Shown here: one piece after another, positions 1-5,742 of the stretch
Numbering within the stretch: position 1 is the stretch's first letter
Layout: each line of letters opens with the position of its first letter
Assembly (NCBI GenBank): GCA_900772235.1
Contig: CAAGQX010000118.1
Coordinates: forward strand, 1 to 7,762
Length of the DNA: 7,762 nucleotides
Direction: 5' to 3'
Source: Clostridia bacterium
GTDB taxonomy: Bacteria; Bacillota; Clostridia; TANB77; CAG-508
Notes under the pieces: generated by a model
The model's input: only the letters and a program-made list of their open reading frames with translations
The model's database searches: none
What the model was told of the DNA's origin: nothing
Made by a program: the position numbers and the translations under genes

Positions 1-1643
1 AATTTTAAATTAGCTTCATTTGTTTTTCCATCTAATTCTTCAATTTCCTTTTTTAAATTTTCTTGTGTTTTTTTTGTTTTTGCTTCTATTTGTTTTTGTT
101 CTTCTATTATTTTTCCATTTAATGAATTATTAGCATCTTCTATTCGTTGGTTTATGCAATTTATGCTGTCAGCTAAGCTTTCTTTTAAACTAGAAATAAT
201 TTTAGTATTATTTTCTAGTACATCATTTGTTTCTTTTTTGTCTTGTTCTATCTTTTGATTTAATTGTTTAATTTCTGTTTCATTTTCTTGTAAAATTTTA
301 TTTATATTTTGAGTTTCCTTATGGATTTCTTTTTTGTCCTCAGCAATATTTTCCTTTAAACTTTCAATTTGGTTTTTATTTTCCTGGTCTATTTTTATTA
401 TTTTTTGCACCAAATTTTCTTGTGTATTTTTTATTTCAGAGTTTAAGTCTTCTTTTATTTTTTTTGTATTTTCTTTCTGTTCTTCATCTAATTTTTCTAT
501 TAATTTTTCTTTTTCATTTTTTATTATGTCTAAGTTTGCTCCTAAAGCATTAGTTGTCTTTTCTTGTTCTATTTCAAACCTTTTTTCTAAATACTCTATA
601 CTTACTTTATTATTAAGAATTTTATTTACCGAATCAATTTCTGATGTGATTTTTTCATTTATATTGTCTATTCTCTGTTTATTATCTTTAGTTTTTTGAA
701 GCAATTGTTTTGTTTCTTCTAGCAAATTGCTATTATCTTCATTTGTTTTTCTAGATAGCTGATTAATACTATTTTGAGTAGTGTCTTTTATTTCTGCTAT
801 GTTCTTTTCTATTTCTAGTTGCAACTGTTCTATTTTATTTTTACCACTTATAATTTGCTCATTTATATTTTTTGCATCATCATTTAATTTTTTATTTAGA
901 TTGTCTATTTCTATTACATTATTTTGAGTAAATTCAGCTAATTTTGTAATTTGTTCAGATATGTCTTTATTGTTTTTATATGTTTCTTTTTCTATATTTA
1001 CAATATTACCATTTATTAAACTTTTAGTATCTTCAATTTTAGCTTCTAATTTCTTATTTTCTTCTCTTAATTTTTTATCAAACTTACCAGTTATTCCTAA
1101 ATAATTTATTTTTCCAATCTTTTTATTAGTATTTTCAAATTCTTCTTGAATTTCTTTTTTATACGCTAAATTCTCCTGCGCATAACCTTGCACAAGTTTA
1201 CTTAAATCCAATATTTGTGTGTTTTTTTGTGATAATACATTTTGAATGTCTGCTATATTATTTTCATTTTCTTCTAGTGCTTTTAAATATTTGTTATAGA
1301 TTTCGGTTTGCTCTTTATTCCTTCTATCAAGTTCTACAAATATTTTTGAATCTGATTTTTCTATTTCTTTTTTTAGTAACTCATTATTTTTTTCTATATT
1401 TGTTTTGTATTCTGTTTCTAGTTTTTGTAAATTCTTTTCAAGTTGCTTTACCTGTTTTACAACATTAGAATTTCCAAAATCCTCTCCAAATTTAGCAGAA
1501 ATATAGTTTACTAATTCATTAATTTTAGTCTGTTGATCTTCTATTTTTGAGTCAAATAGTTTTTTTTGGTGTTCATAAATTTTTTCTACTTCTTCTTTAC
1601 TTATATAATAATTACTTTCTTTGTTAATATTACTTTTAAACAT
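1..1643 (-). CDS. Very long coiled-coil protein of unknown function, N-terminal 547 residues (runs off the left edge)
   Basis: This reading frame opens at ATG 1643-1641 and stays open for 547 codons to the window edge, so its C-terminus is not visible. A TAGGAG ribosome site sits 6 bases upstream of the start. I recognise no enzymatic domain. Residues 1-60 are mixed, including an aromatic YY at 12-13 and FGEDFG at 52-57. From about residue 61 the protein is almost entirely Lys/Glu/Asn/Gln/Ile/Leu in heptad-like patterns, typical of a long alpha-helical coiled coil. A short glycine- and aromatic-bearing break occurs near 176-188. In my translation there is no proline, no tryptophan, no methionine after the start, and one cysteine (C496). 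There is no signal peptide, membrane segment or Walker A motif in the visible part, which argues against an SMC/Rad50 head at the N-terminus. It may be a cytoplasmic filament or scaffold protein, or the stalk of a protein whose functional domain lies beyond the edge. The gene is confident; the function is unknown. Confidence 0.85.
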   Translation of the reverse strand, partial: MFKSNINKESNYYISKEEVEKIYEHQKKLFDSKIEDQQTKINELVNYISAKFGEDFGNSNVVKQVKQLEKNLQKLETEYKTNIEKNNELLKKEIEKSDSKIFVELDRRNKEQTEIYNKYLKALEENENNIADIQNVLSQKNTQILDLSKLVQGYAQENLAYKKEIQEEFENTNKKIGKINYLGITGKFDKKLREENKKLEAKIEDTKSLINGNIVNIEKETYKNNKDISEQITKLAEFTQNNVIEIDNLNKKLNDDAKNINEQIISGKNKIEQLQLEIEKNIAEIKDTTQNSINQLSRKTNEDNSNLLEETKQLLQKTKDNKQRIDNINEKITSEIDSVNKILNNKVSIEYLEKRFEIEQEKTTNALGANLDIIKNEKEKLIEKLDEEQKENTKKIKEDLNSEIKNTQENLVQKIIKIDQENKNQIESLKENIAEDKKEIHKETQNINKILQENETEIKQLNQKIEQDKKETNDVLENNTKIISSLKESLADSINCINQRIEDANNSLNGKIIEEQKQIEAKTKKTQENLKKEIEELDGKTNEANLK

Positions 1644-1649
1644 ATTTTT

Positions 1650-1655
1650 CTCCTA
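1650..1655 (-). promoter_or_regulatory. Ribosome binding site of the long coiled-coil gene
   Basis: The minus strand reads TAGGAG, then AAAAAT, then ATG. The 6-base spacing fixes the start of the coiled-coil gene at 1643. A -10-like TATTAT lies just upstream at 1667-1672 but has no convincing -35 partner, so no promoter is called for this gene. Confidence 0.75.
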
Positions 1656-1713
1656 AATAATAATACATAATATTTTTATCACAAAAAGCCGTTTAAGTAA
1701 ATAGTGTTACCTC

Positions 1714-1744
1714 AAAAATATTAATTGTAATAATTAATATTTTT
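1714..1744. repeat. Perfect 13-bp AT-only inverted repeat with a 5-base spacer
   Basis: The arm AAAAATATTAATT (1714-1726) and its exact reverse complement (1732-1744) flank the spacer GTAAT. On either strand the hairpin ends in a run of T, so it could act as a weak bidirectional terminator. With no G or C in the stem it could equally be a regulator-binding site in the leader of the coiled-coil gene, about 70 bases upstream of its start. It shares a 12-base stretch, in opposite orientation, with the hairpin at 1799-1838. Confidence 0.6.
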
Positions 1745-1798
1745 TATTAAATACAAATATTCGCCTCTTTTATATCTAATAAAAGTTCTTCTATTTAG

Positions 1799-1838
1799 AA
1801 AAAAAGTATTAATTATATTTAACTTACAATTAATACTT
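1799..1838 (-). terminator. Probable intrinsic terminator after the 60-residue ORF
   Basis: A perfect 11-bp inverted repeat (arms 1804-1814 and 1828-1838, AAGTATTAATT and its complement) has a 13-base loop. In the minus direction it is followed directly by seven T (1805-1799, partly overlapping the arm). It begins 8 bases after the TAA stop of the small ORF. The stem is almost all A/T, so efficiency may be modest. Confidence 0.55.
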
Positions 1839-1846
1839 CTTTTATT

Positions 1847-2029
1847 TTATTCTTCATTTTCAACCTCTTTTTCAATTTTTTCTACATATTGTTCCCATTC
1901 GTTTAAATTTGATGCTTCTATTAAAAACTTATCCAATTTCCTCCTTTCCTTTGGATATTTATCCATACATTTTTTTGTTTTTTCTAATAATGCAATTGTT
2001 CTTTTTGATAATTCTTCTTTTTTATCCAT
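1847..2029 (-). CDS. Small hypothetical protein, 60 residues, helical and charged
   Basis: The predicted product starts MDKKEELSK and ends in a run of Glu/Asn/Glu/Glu. It is soluble, rich in Lys and Glu, and has a single Trp (in NEWEQYVEK) and one Cys. The whole length looks alpha-helical, with one proline near the middle (KYPKER). I do not recognise a family. In-frame GTG 2038 and ATG 2035 would add three or two residues. ATG 2029 is preferred because the ribosome site AGAGGTGAT sits 7 bases from it but overlaps or abuts the earlier codons. The gene stands alone between two terminators, with its own extended -10 promoter, so it is probably a monocistronic unit. Good signals on both sides make it likely to be real despite its size. 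It could be a small regulator or partner protein, but nothing in the sequence shows which. Confidence 0.7.
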   Translation of the reverse strand: MDKKEELSKRTIALLEKTKKCMDKYPKERRKLDKFLIEASNLNEWEQYVEKIEKEVENEE

Positions 2030-2036
2030 TCTCATC

Positions 2037-2042
2037 ACCTCT
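2037..2042 (-). promoter_or_regulatory. Ribosome binding site that decides the start of the small ORF
   Basis: The minus strand reads AGAGGT at 2042-2037, continuing GAT, which matches the 16S anti-Shine-Dalgarno over most of GGAGGTGAT. It lies 7 bases from ATG 2029 but only 1 base from ATG 2035 and overlaps GTG 2038. The start at 2029 is therefore favoured. Confidence 0.65.
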
Positions 2043-2063
2043 TACGTTTTTGTTATTTACTAT

Positions 2064-2086
2064 ATAATAGCAAATTTCATATGAAA
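2064..2086 (-). promoter_or_regulatory. Candidate extended -10 promoter with abutting palindrome for the small ORF
   Basis: On the minus strand the sequence TGCTATTAT contains TATTAT (2069-2064, one mismatch from TATAAT) preceded by TGC, the extended -10 arrangement. No good -35 is present. The 12-bp palindrome TTTCATATGAAA (2075-2086) lies just upstream, inside the -10/-35 spacer, where a bound repressor would block RNA polymerase. The transcript would start about 35 bases upstream of the ATG. The promoter is moderately supported; the operator role is inference. Confidence 0.45.
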
Positions 2087-2126
2087 ATTTTGTCGAAATT
2101 TGTCATTACTTACAATTTGTTTTTTT

Positions 2127-2140
2127 CGTTTCAGGAAACG
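2127..2140. repeat. Short inverted repeat CGTTTC-AG-GAAACG between gmk and the small ORF
   Basis: A perfect 6-bp dyad with a 2-base centre lies about 60 bases upstream of the small ORF's -10 element. In the direction of transcription it is followed by A rather than T, so it is not a terminator for gmk. It may be a regulator site or chance. Three of its arm bases are G or C, which stands out in this AT-rich spacer. Confidence 0.35.
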
Positions 2141-2151
2141 TTTGTTGCTTT

Positions 2152-2184
2152 AAAAAGAACACTTTTCTTATTTTTGTGTTCTTT
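2152..2184 (-). terminator. Probable intrinsic terminator overlapping the gmk stop codon
   Basis: In the minus direction the last sense codons of gmk carry AAAGAACAC (2184-2176), and the exact complement GTGTTCTTT follows the stop codon (2162-2154). The loop is 13 bases. The second arm runs into five T (2156-2152). The left arm is inside the coding sequence for the C-terminal ERTQK residues. This is the natural end of the operon that begins at dnaJ or dnaK. The stem has 4 G/C pairs of 9, so strength is moderate. Confidence 0.55.
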
Positions 2185-2743
2185 CTAATTTTTCTTCGTT
2201 TTTTATAATTGTCATTATTATTTGTACTGTTTTTTCTAAATCATTATTTTTTAATACATAATCATACATATTTATTTTAGACTCTTCATAGTCAAACCTG
2301 TTTAATCTTAGTTCTATTTCTTTTATACTTGGTTTATCTTTTCTATGTTCTAGCCTATGTCTTAATTCTTCTTTTGGAACTCTCAAAAAAATTGTTACTA
2401 CTTTTGTATCTTTTTTTAGTAATTCTATTAAATTTTCTGTTCCATTAACATCCATATCTTTTACTATTATTTTGCCACTTTTAATTTTTTCATTCATTAG
2501 TTTTCTAGATGTTCCATAGTAATGTTTATGATGTAAACTATATTCGTATAGTTCTCCATTTTCTACCATTTTTTCAAATTCTTCTGTTGTAACATGGTTA
2601 TATAGTTCTCCTGGTATTTCTCCTATTCTTAAAGGTCTATCTGTGTATGATGGTAAAGATACTACATTATCCATTCTTTTTATTAATTCTTTTTTTATTG
2701 TGTCTTTACCTGCACCAGATACTCCAGACAATAATACTAACAT
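2168..2743 (-). CDS. gmk: Guanylate kinase (divergent, with an Asp in the P-loop)
   Basis: The 191-residue product is close to the usual 200 of guanylate kinase, which converts ATP + GMP to ADP + GDP in the cytoplasm. The P-loop is GVSGAGKDT at residues 7-15. The GMP site is recognisable by comparison with yeast Gmk: S32, R36 and R39 in SYTDRPLRIGE, Y48, E67, Y76-G-T78, and D96/D98 in KDMDVNG. Lid arginines R130, R134 and R146 are present. Odd points: GVSG replaces the common GPSG, and Asp14 follows the P-loop lysine where most Gmk have Ser or Gly. A Lys-Asp at this place is also known in PhnN, ribose 1,5-bisphosphokinase, of the same superfamily. The retained GMP-binding residues favour Gmk. 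The start overlaps the end of rpoZ by 7 bases, with AAGGTG 8 bases upstream, suggesting translational coupling. It is the last gene of the operon. Confidence 0.85.
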   Translation of the reverse strand: MLVLLSGVSGAGKDTIKKELIKRMDNVVSLPSYTDRPLRIGEIPGELYNHVTTEEFEKMVENGELYEYSLHHKHYYGTSRKLMNEKIKSGKIIVKDMDVNGTENLIELLKKDTKVVTIFLRVPKEELRHRLEHRKDKPSIKEIELRLNRFDYEESKINMYDYVLKNNDLEKTVQIIMTIIKNEEKLERTQK

Positions 2744-2928
2744 ACTATTTTCACCTTGCCTTCTGCAATTTCATTAGCTGCTAGTGTTACTGTTGATCTT
2801 TCTTTAACATTAGATAAACATTTTTCTCCTTCTGCAAGTTTTCTTGCTCTTTTAGCTGTTGCTATTACCAATTCAAATCTGTTATTAGCAATTTTTAATA
2901 AGTCTGTAACTGTTGGTTTGATAATCAT
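2737..2928 (-). CDS. rpoZ: DNA-directed RNA polymerase omega subunit
   Basis: This 63-residue protein carries the omega signature NRFELVIATAKRARKL (residues 16-31), followed by the helix ending in TLAANEIAEGKVKI. Omega binds the beta-prime subunit and helps RNA polymerase assembly; in Bacillota it also influences promoter selectivity. It is at the short end for the family because the extended C-terminal tail is missing. The start is clear: AGGAGGT lies 6 bases upstream (2941-2935). The gene lies between remA and gmk. In most Bacillota the order is remA-gmk-rpoZ, so here the last two are exchanged. Its TAG stop lies inside the first codons of gmk. Confidence 0.92.
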   Translation of the reverse strand: MIIKPTVTDLLKIANNRFELVIATAKRARKLAEGEKCLSNVKERSTVTLAANEIAEGKVKIVC

Positions 2929-2952
2929 TTTTTTACCTCCTAATTTTTTTAT

Positions 2953-3216
2953 CTATTCTTCACTTTCTTCTTTACTTCCAATGTCCTTATCTAATCTTGC
3001 CGATAATGTTTCTGGTTGTAAGGCAGATAGTACAATATGACCTGAATCCATTACAATAACTGCTCTTGTTTTTCTACCGCAAGTAGCATCTACTGCTGTT
3101 TTTTCGTCTTTTGCTTCTTGAACCATTCTTTTTATTGGTGCCGCTTCTGGGCTTATAATTGAAATAATTCTTGAAGCTGAAACTACATTTCCAAAACCTA
3201 TGCTTAATAATTGCAT
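2953..3216 (-). CDS. remA: RemA/DUF370 family DNA-binding regulator
   Basis: The 87-residue product matches the RemA family along its length: IGFGNVVSASRII (6-18), ISPEAAPIKRMVQEA (21-35), DATCGRKTRAVIVMDSGH (43-60) and LSALQPETL (63-71). In Bacillus subtilis RemA forms ring-shaped oligomers that bind DNA and activate matrix and osmolyte genes. Residues R16 and P27 here line up with positions where B. subtilis mutations abolish function (R18, P29), and the basic GRKTR stretch is kept. The acidic tail KEESEE is extra and variable. In many non-Bacillus Bacillota the targets are unknown. AAAGGAG at 3230-3224, overlapping the yicC stop, supplies the ribosome site. The position next to yicC is typical. 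Confidence 0.93.
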   Translation of the reverse strand: MQLLSIGFGNVVSASRIISIISPEAAPIKRMVQEAKDEKTAVDATCGRKTRAVIVMDSGHIVLSALQPETLSARLDKDIGSKEESEE

Positions 3217-3228
3217 ATTTTTTCTCCT

Positions 3229-4110
3229 TTATTCTATATTTTGTACTTGTTCTCTAATGTTTTCTATTTCTGTTTTTATATCCACTACTAAATTAGTTAT
3301 TTCTAAACTATTTGCTTTTGAACCTATTGTGTTAGTTTCCCTGTTCATTTCTTGAATTAAGAAATCTAATTTTTTGCCTACAGGTGTATCTGTTTCGTTT
3401 AGTAAGTTTAAAAATTGTGATATATGGCTTCTTAGCCTTGTTAATTCTTCTTCTACAGAACTTTTATCAGAATAAATTACTATTTCCTGTGCTAGTCTTG
3501 ATTCATCAACAGTTGTATTTTTTAAAAGTTCATTTACCCTTTTCTCTAATTTTACTATATATTCTTCCACAAGTCCAGTAGAAATTTCACTTATTTTTTC
3601 AACTTCTTCTGAAACTCTTGCAATTCTTGCTTCTAAATCTTCTTTTATTTTATTTCCTTCAGTCTCTCTCATTAAAACAAAGCTTGTTATTGCATTTTCT
3701 AAACATTCAGATAACTCTTGCCATAACAAGTCTTCATCTTCATTTTCAACTTTTAAGTTAAGTACTTCTGGCATTTTTGATATATCCATTATACTAATAT
3801 TATCAATAATTCCCGTTTCTTCCTGAAGAGCTTTAAGTTCTTGTATATATTTTTTAGCTAGTTCTGTATTTATTTTTATATCTTTTCCCTTTTCGCTATT
3901 ATTGTTAAAACTAATAAATACATCTATTTTTCCTCTTGATATATTGTTAGTAATTACCTTTTTTATTTTTTCTTCTAAGAAACTAATATTTCTTGGTAAT
4001 TTTATATTTATGTCACTATATCTATTATTTACAGATTTTATTTCTATTAGATATTCTCGTCCATCATTTTCAAACATACTTCTTCCAAAGCCTGTCATAC
4101 TCTTTAACAT
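3229..4110 (-). CDS. yicC: YicC/YloC family endoribonuclease
   Basis: The 293-residue product is full length for the family. It shows the N-terminal hallmark MLKSMTGFGR, VNNRYSDINIKLP (27-39) and SRGKIDV (58-64). The central region is helical and coiled. The C-terminal DUF1732 block is strongly conserved, from EELTRLRSHI (221-230) through PVGKKLDFLIQEMNRETNT (243-261) to the terminal REQVQNIE. YicC of E. coli and YloC of B. subtilis are reported to be endoribonucleases, and YicC affects small-RNA turnover. The role in this organism is inferred from family membership. TAGGAGG (4127-4121) lies 10 bases upstream of the ATG and contains the stop codon of the preceding gene. The yicC-remA pair is a standard neighbourhood in Bacillota. 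Confidence 0.93.
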   Translation of the reverse strand: MLKSMTGFGRSMFENDGREYLIEIKSVNNRYSDINIKLPRNISFLEEKIKKVITNNISRGKIDVFISFNNNSEKGKDIKINTELAKKYIQELKALQEETGIIDNISIMDISKMPEVLNLKVENEDEDLLWQELSECLENAITSFVLMRETEGNKIKEDLEARIARVSEEVEKISEISTGLVEEYIVKLEKRVNELLKNTTVDESRLAQEIVIYSDKSSVEEELTRLRSHISQFLNLLNETDTPVGKKLDFLIQEMNRETNTIGSKANSLEITNLVVDIKTEIENIREQVQNIE

Positions 4111-4124
4111 TTCTCTTTTTCCTC

Positions 4125-4976
4125 CTAATATATTTGTTGTTCTATGGTTACCTTTTTAGGTCTTCCTGGTTTCCTCTTTGAAGTTTTTTCTTCTGTTTCT
4201 GTAGTAGCAGTTTTTTTAGGCCTTCCTACTTTTCTTGGTGCTTTATCTTCTTCTTTTATTTCAGTTTTTCTAGGTCTTCCCGCCTTTTTAGTTTTTACTT
4301 CTACAGCATTTTCCTTTTGAATTTGCTGTTTTGCCTTAGTTTTTTGATTTTTATTACTTTCCTTTTTATTTAATTCATTATTTTCTTTCTTAGGTCTTCC
4401 TACTTTTTTCTTTGAAGTTGCTTTTTGAGGTTCAGCTTTGTCTTCTTTTATATTTTGTTTTCTCATTTCTTCTTTTTGTTTTTTTGCTAAGTCATCTTGG
4501 CTTTCTTTTTTTATAATTTGTGCTATATCACTTGTTTGTCTTAAATATTTATTTTTTTCTTTTTTATATATAACAAGATTTTTTAGTATATAATATGCTG
4601 TAAAATATGCTCCTACAATTAAAGAAAAAGTTGTTGGTCTATCTACGAAAATATATGGTGTTAGCAAAGTTGTAATAGATAAAACTAACATTTCTATAGA
4701 ATGTATAGTAATTGAATCATCGTCTTTTTTATATGCTACTTCAAATAGTACAAGTGTAAACCCAAACAATGCTACACTTGATATTTTGTATATCATAGTT
4801 GTAATTTCTTTATTTAAATTTCTAGATGTTATTATTAGTATTATAAAAAGCAATAAGATATCTAACGCAATTAAGAAATTATTTAATGCCTTTTTTGCAA
4901 TTTCACTTTTTATTTCTTGGCTTAATTTCTTTTCCTCATTTATTTTATCCAATTTTTCTATTTCTTTTGCTTTCAT
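4125..4976 (-). CDS. Four-pass membrane protein with a basic tail carrying four AT-hook motifs
   Basis: I do not recognise a named family. The predicted 283-residue protein has a Lys/Glu-rich helical N-terminus (1-30). Four hydrophobic segments follow, near 31-50, 62-82, 92-111 and 116-137. Then comes a charged helical stretch (138-185) and a lysine-rich, probably disordered tail. The tail holds four AT-hook cores, each after basic residues: VGRPKK (G193), AGRPRK (G233), VGRPKK (G251) and PGRPKK (G271). AT-hooks insert Arg-Pro into the minor groove of AT-rich DNA. The four-segment count and the flanking lysines put both ends in the cytoplasm, so the tail could reach the nucleoid. ATG 4976 is chosen because GGAGG lies 11 bases upstream. 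An in-frame ATG at 5009 would add 11 residues but has no ribosome site and overlaps rsmE by 29 bases. The gene sits in the operon 4 bases after rsmE and 14 before yicC. DNA binding and tethering are inference. Confidence 0.85.
   Translation of the reverse strand: MKAKEIEKLDKINEEKKLSQEIKSEIAKKALNNFLIALDILLLFIILIITSRNLNKEITTMIYKISSVALFGFTLVLFEVAYKKDDDSITIHSIEMLVLSITTLLTPYIFVDRPTTFSLIVGAYFTAYYILKNLVIYKKEKNKYLRQTSDIAQIIKKESQDDLAKKQKEEMRKQNIKEDKAEPQKATSKKKVGRPKKENNELNKKESNKNQKTKAKQQIQKENAVEVKTKKAGRPRKTEIKEEDKAPRKVGRPKKTATTETEEKTSKRKPGRPKKVTIEQQIY
4152..4400 (-). repeat. Four AT-hook coding repeats
   Basis: The short coding unit for Gly-Arg-Pro-Lys/Arg-Lys occurs four times, at 4400-4386, near 4280-4266, 4226-4212 and 4166-4152. 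The plus strand shows AGGTCTTCCT or a close variant each time. Linker lengths differ (40, 18 and 20 residues from Gly to Gly), so only the motif, not a larger unit, is repeated. Arg is encoded by AGA and Pro by CCT in the unit, a uniformity that fits either duplication or low-GC codon choice. Confidence 0.75.
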
Positions 4977-4980
4977 TAGT

Positions 4981-5733
4981 TTATTTTCCTCCAAAATCTG
5001 AAAGTTCATATAAAATTACACTTGAAACTGCAATAGCAACTGTTTCTGTTCTTAATATTCTTTCTCCAAGTGTAACTATTTTGCAATTATTTTGCCTTAA
5101 GATTTCAATTTCTTGTTCTTCGAACCCACCTTCTGGTCCAATTACTATCCCTATTTTTTTTATATTTTGTGGAAGATCCCTTATTACATCTTTTAAACTT
5201 ATATTTTCTTCATTTTCATAAGGCACTAATACTATATCATAATTTTGGCATATATTACAAATATTTTTTATATTTATTACATTATTTATTTTACAGATAG
5301 CATCTCTGCCACTTTGTTTTGCTGCAACTTCAGCTATTTTTTGCCATCTTTCAATTTTTTTACTTGAAGATTTTTCATCTAATTTTGTAACACATCTTTT
5401 CATTTGAACAGGAGTTATTTCTTTTACTCCTAGTTCCGTACATTTTTGTATAATAAGCTCCATTTTATCTGCTTTAGGTAGTCCTTGGAATATAGTTATA
5501 TGTACGGTAGTTTCTGTGTTTGAGGCTATTTTTTCTATTATTTTACATTCTACATCTTCTTTATTTATTTTGGTAATTTTAGCAATATAGTTTTGAGCTG
5601 TTTCTTCGTTGCATATTTTTATTTGGTCATTTATTTTTAGTCTTAATACATTTGCAATATGGTTTACATCTGTTCCAATTATTGTTATTTTATCATTTTC
5701 TATTTGATTGTTTTTTACAAAAAATTTTGGCAT
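4981..5733 (-). CDS. rsmE: 16S rRNA (uracil-1498-N3)-methyltransferase
   Basis: RsmE methylates N3 of U1498 in helix 44 of 16S rRNA, using S-adenosylmethionine, late in 30S assembly. The 250-residue product has the N-terminal PUA-like RNA-binding part (about 1-70, with HIANVLRLKINDQI) and then a SPOUT methyltransferase domain. Diagnostic pieces are KADKMELIIQKCTELGV (87-103), AEVAAKQSGR (134-143), GPEGGF (199-204) and LGERILRTET (222-231); the last two form part of the trefoil-knot SAM site. Length is normal for the family. AAGGAG (5744-5739) overlaps the dnaJ stop. In many Bacillota prmA lies between dnaJ and rsmE; here the gap is only 9 bases, so prmA is absent from this position. The stop TAA is 4 bases before the next gene, and its final GGAGGA codons also serve as that gene's ribosome site. 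Confidence 0.95.
   Translation of the reverse strand: MPKFFVKNNQIENDKITIIGTDVNHIANVLRLKINDQIKICNEETAQNYIAKITKINKEDVECKIIEKIASNTETTVHITIFQGLPKADKMELIIQKCTELGVKEITPVQMKRCVTKLDEKSSSKKIERWQKIAEVAAKQSGRDAICKINNVINIKNICNICQNYDIVLVPYENEENISLKDVIRDLPQNIKKIGIVIGPEGGFEEQEIEILRQNNCKIVTLGERILRTETVAIAVSSVILYELSDFGGK
4988..4992 (-). promoter_or_regulatory. Ribosome binding site of the AT-hook membrane gene, inside the rsmE 3' end
   Basis: GGAGG on the minus strand (4992-4988) is part of the last Gly-Gly-Lys codons of rsmE and lies 11 bases before ATG 4976. There is no comparable site upstream of the alternative ATG 5009. The spacing is slightly long but workable. Confidence 0.6.
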
Positions 5734-5742
5734 ATTTTCTCC

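Noticed and set aside
334..699. Open frame on the plus strand rich in Phe, Ser and Ile
   Set aside because: It is the antisense of the Lys/Glu/Asn-rich coiled-coil gene; the T-rich strand naturally reads as Phe/Ser/Leu. There is no ribosome site, and the minus-strand frame is far longer.
1217..1468. Second Phe/Leu-rich open frame on the plus strand, resembling a membrane protein
   Set aside because: It is again antisense to the coiled-coil gene, and its hydrophobicity is a by-product of poly-T.
1644..1800. Riboswitch or T-box in the leader of the coiled-coil gene
   Set aside because: I looked for conserved cores of common classes and saw none; the leader is almost pure A/T apart from the inverted repeat.
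2127..2140. CGTTTC/GAAACG dyad as the gmk terminator
   Set aside because: In the minus direction it is followed by A, not T, and the hairpin at 2152-2184 is a better candidate.
4977..5009. Upstream start (ATG 5009) for the AT-hook membrane gene
   Set aside because: It would overlap rsmE by 29 bases and has no Shine-Dalgarno sequence, while ATG 4976 has GGAGG upstream.
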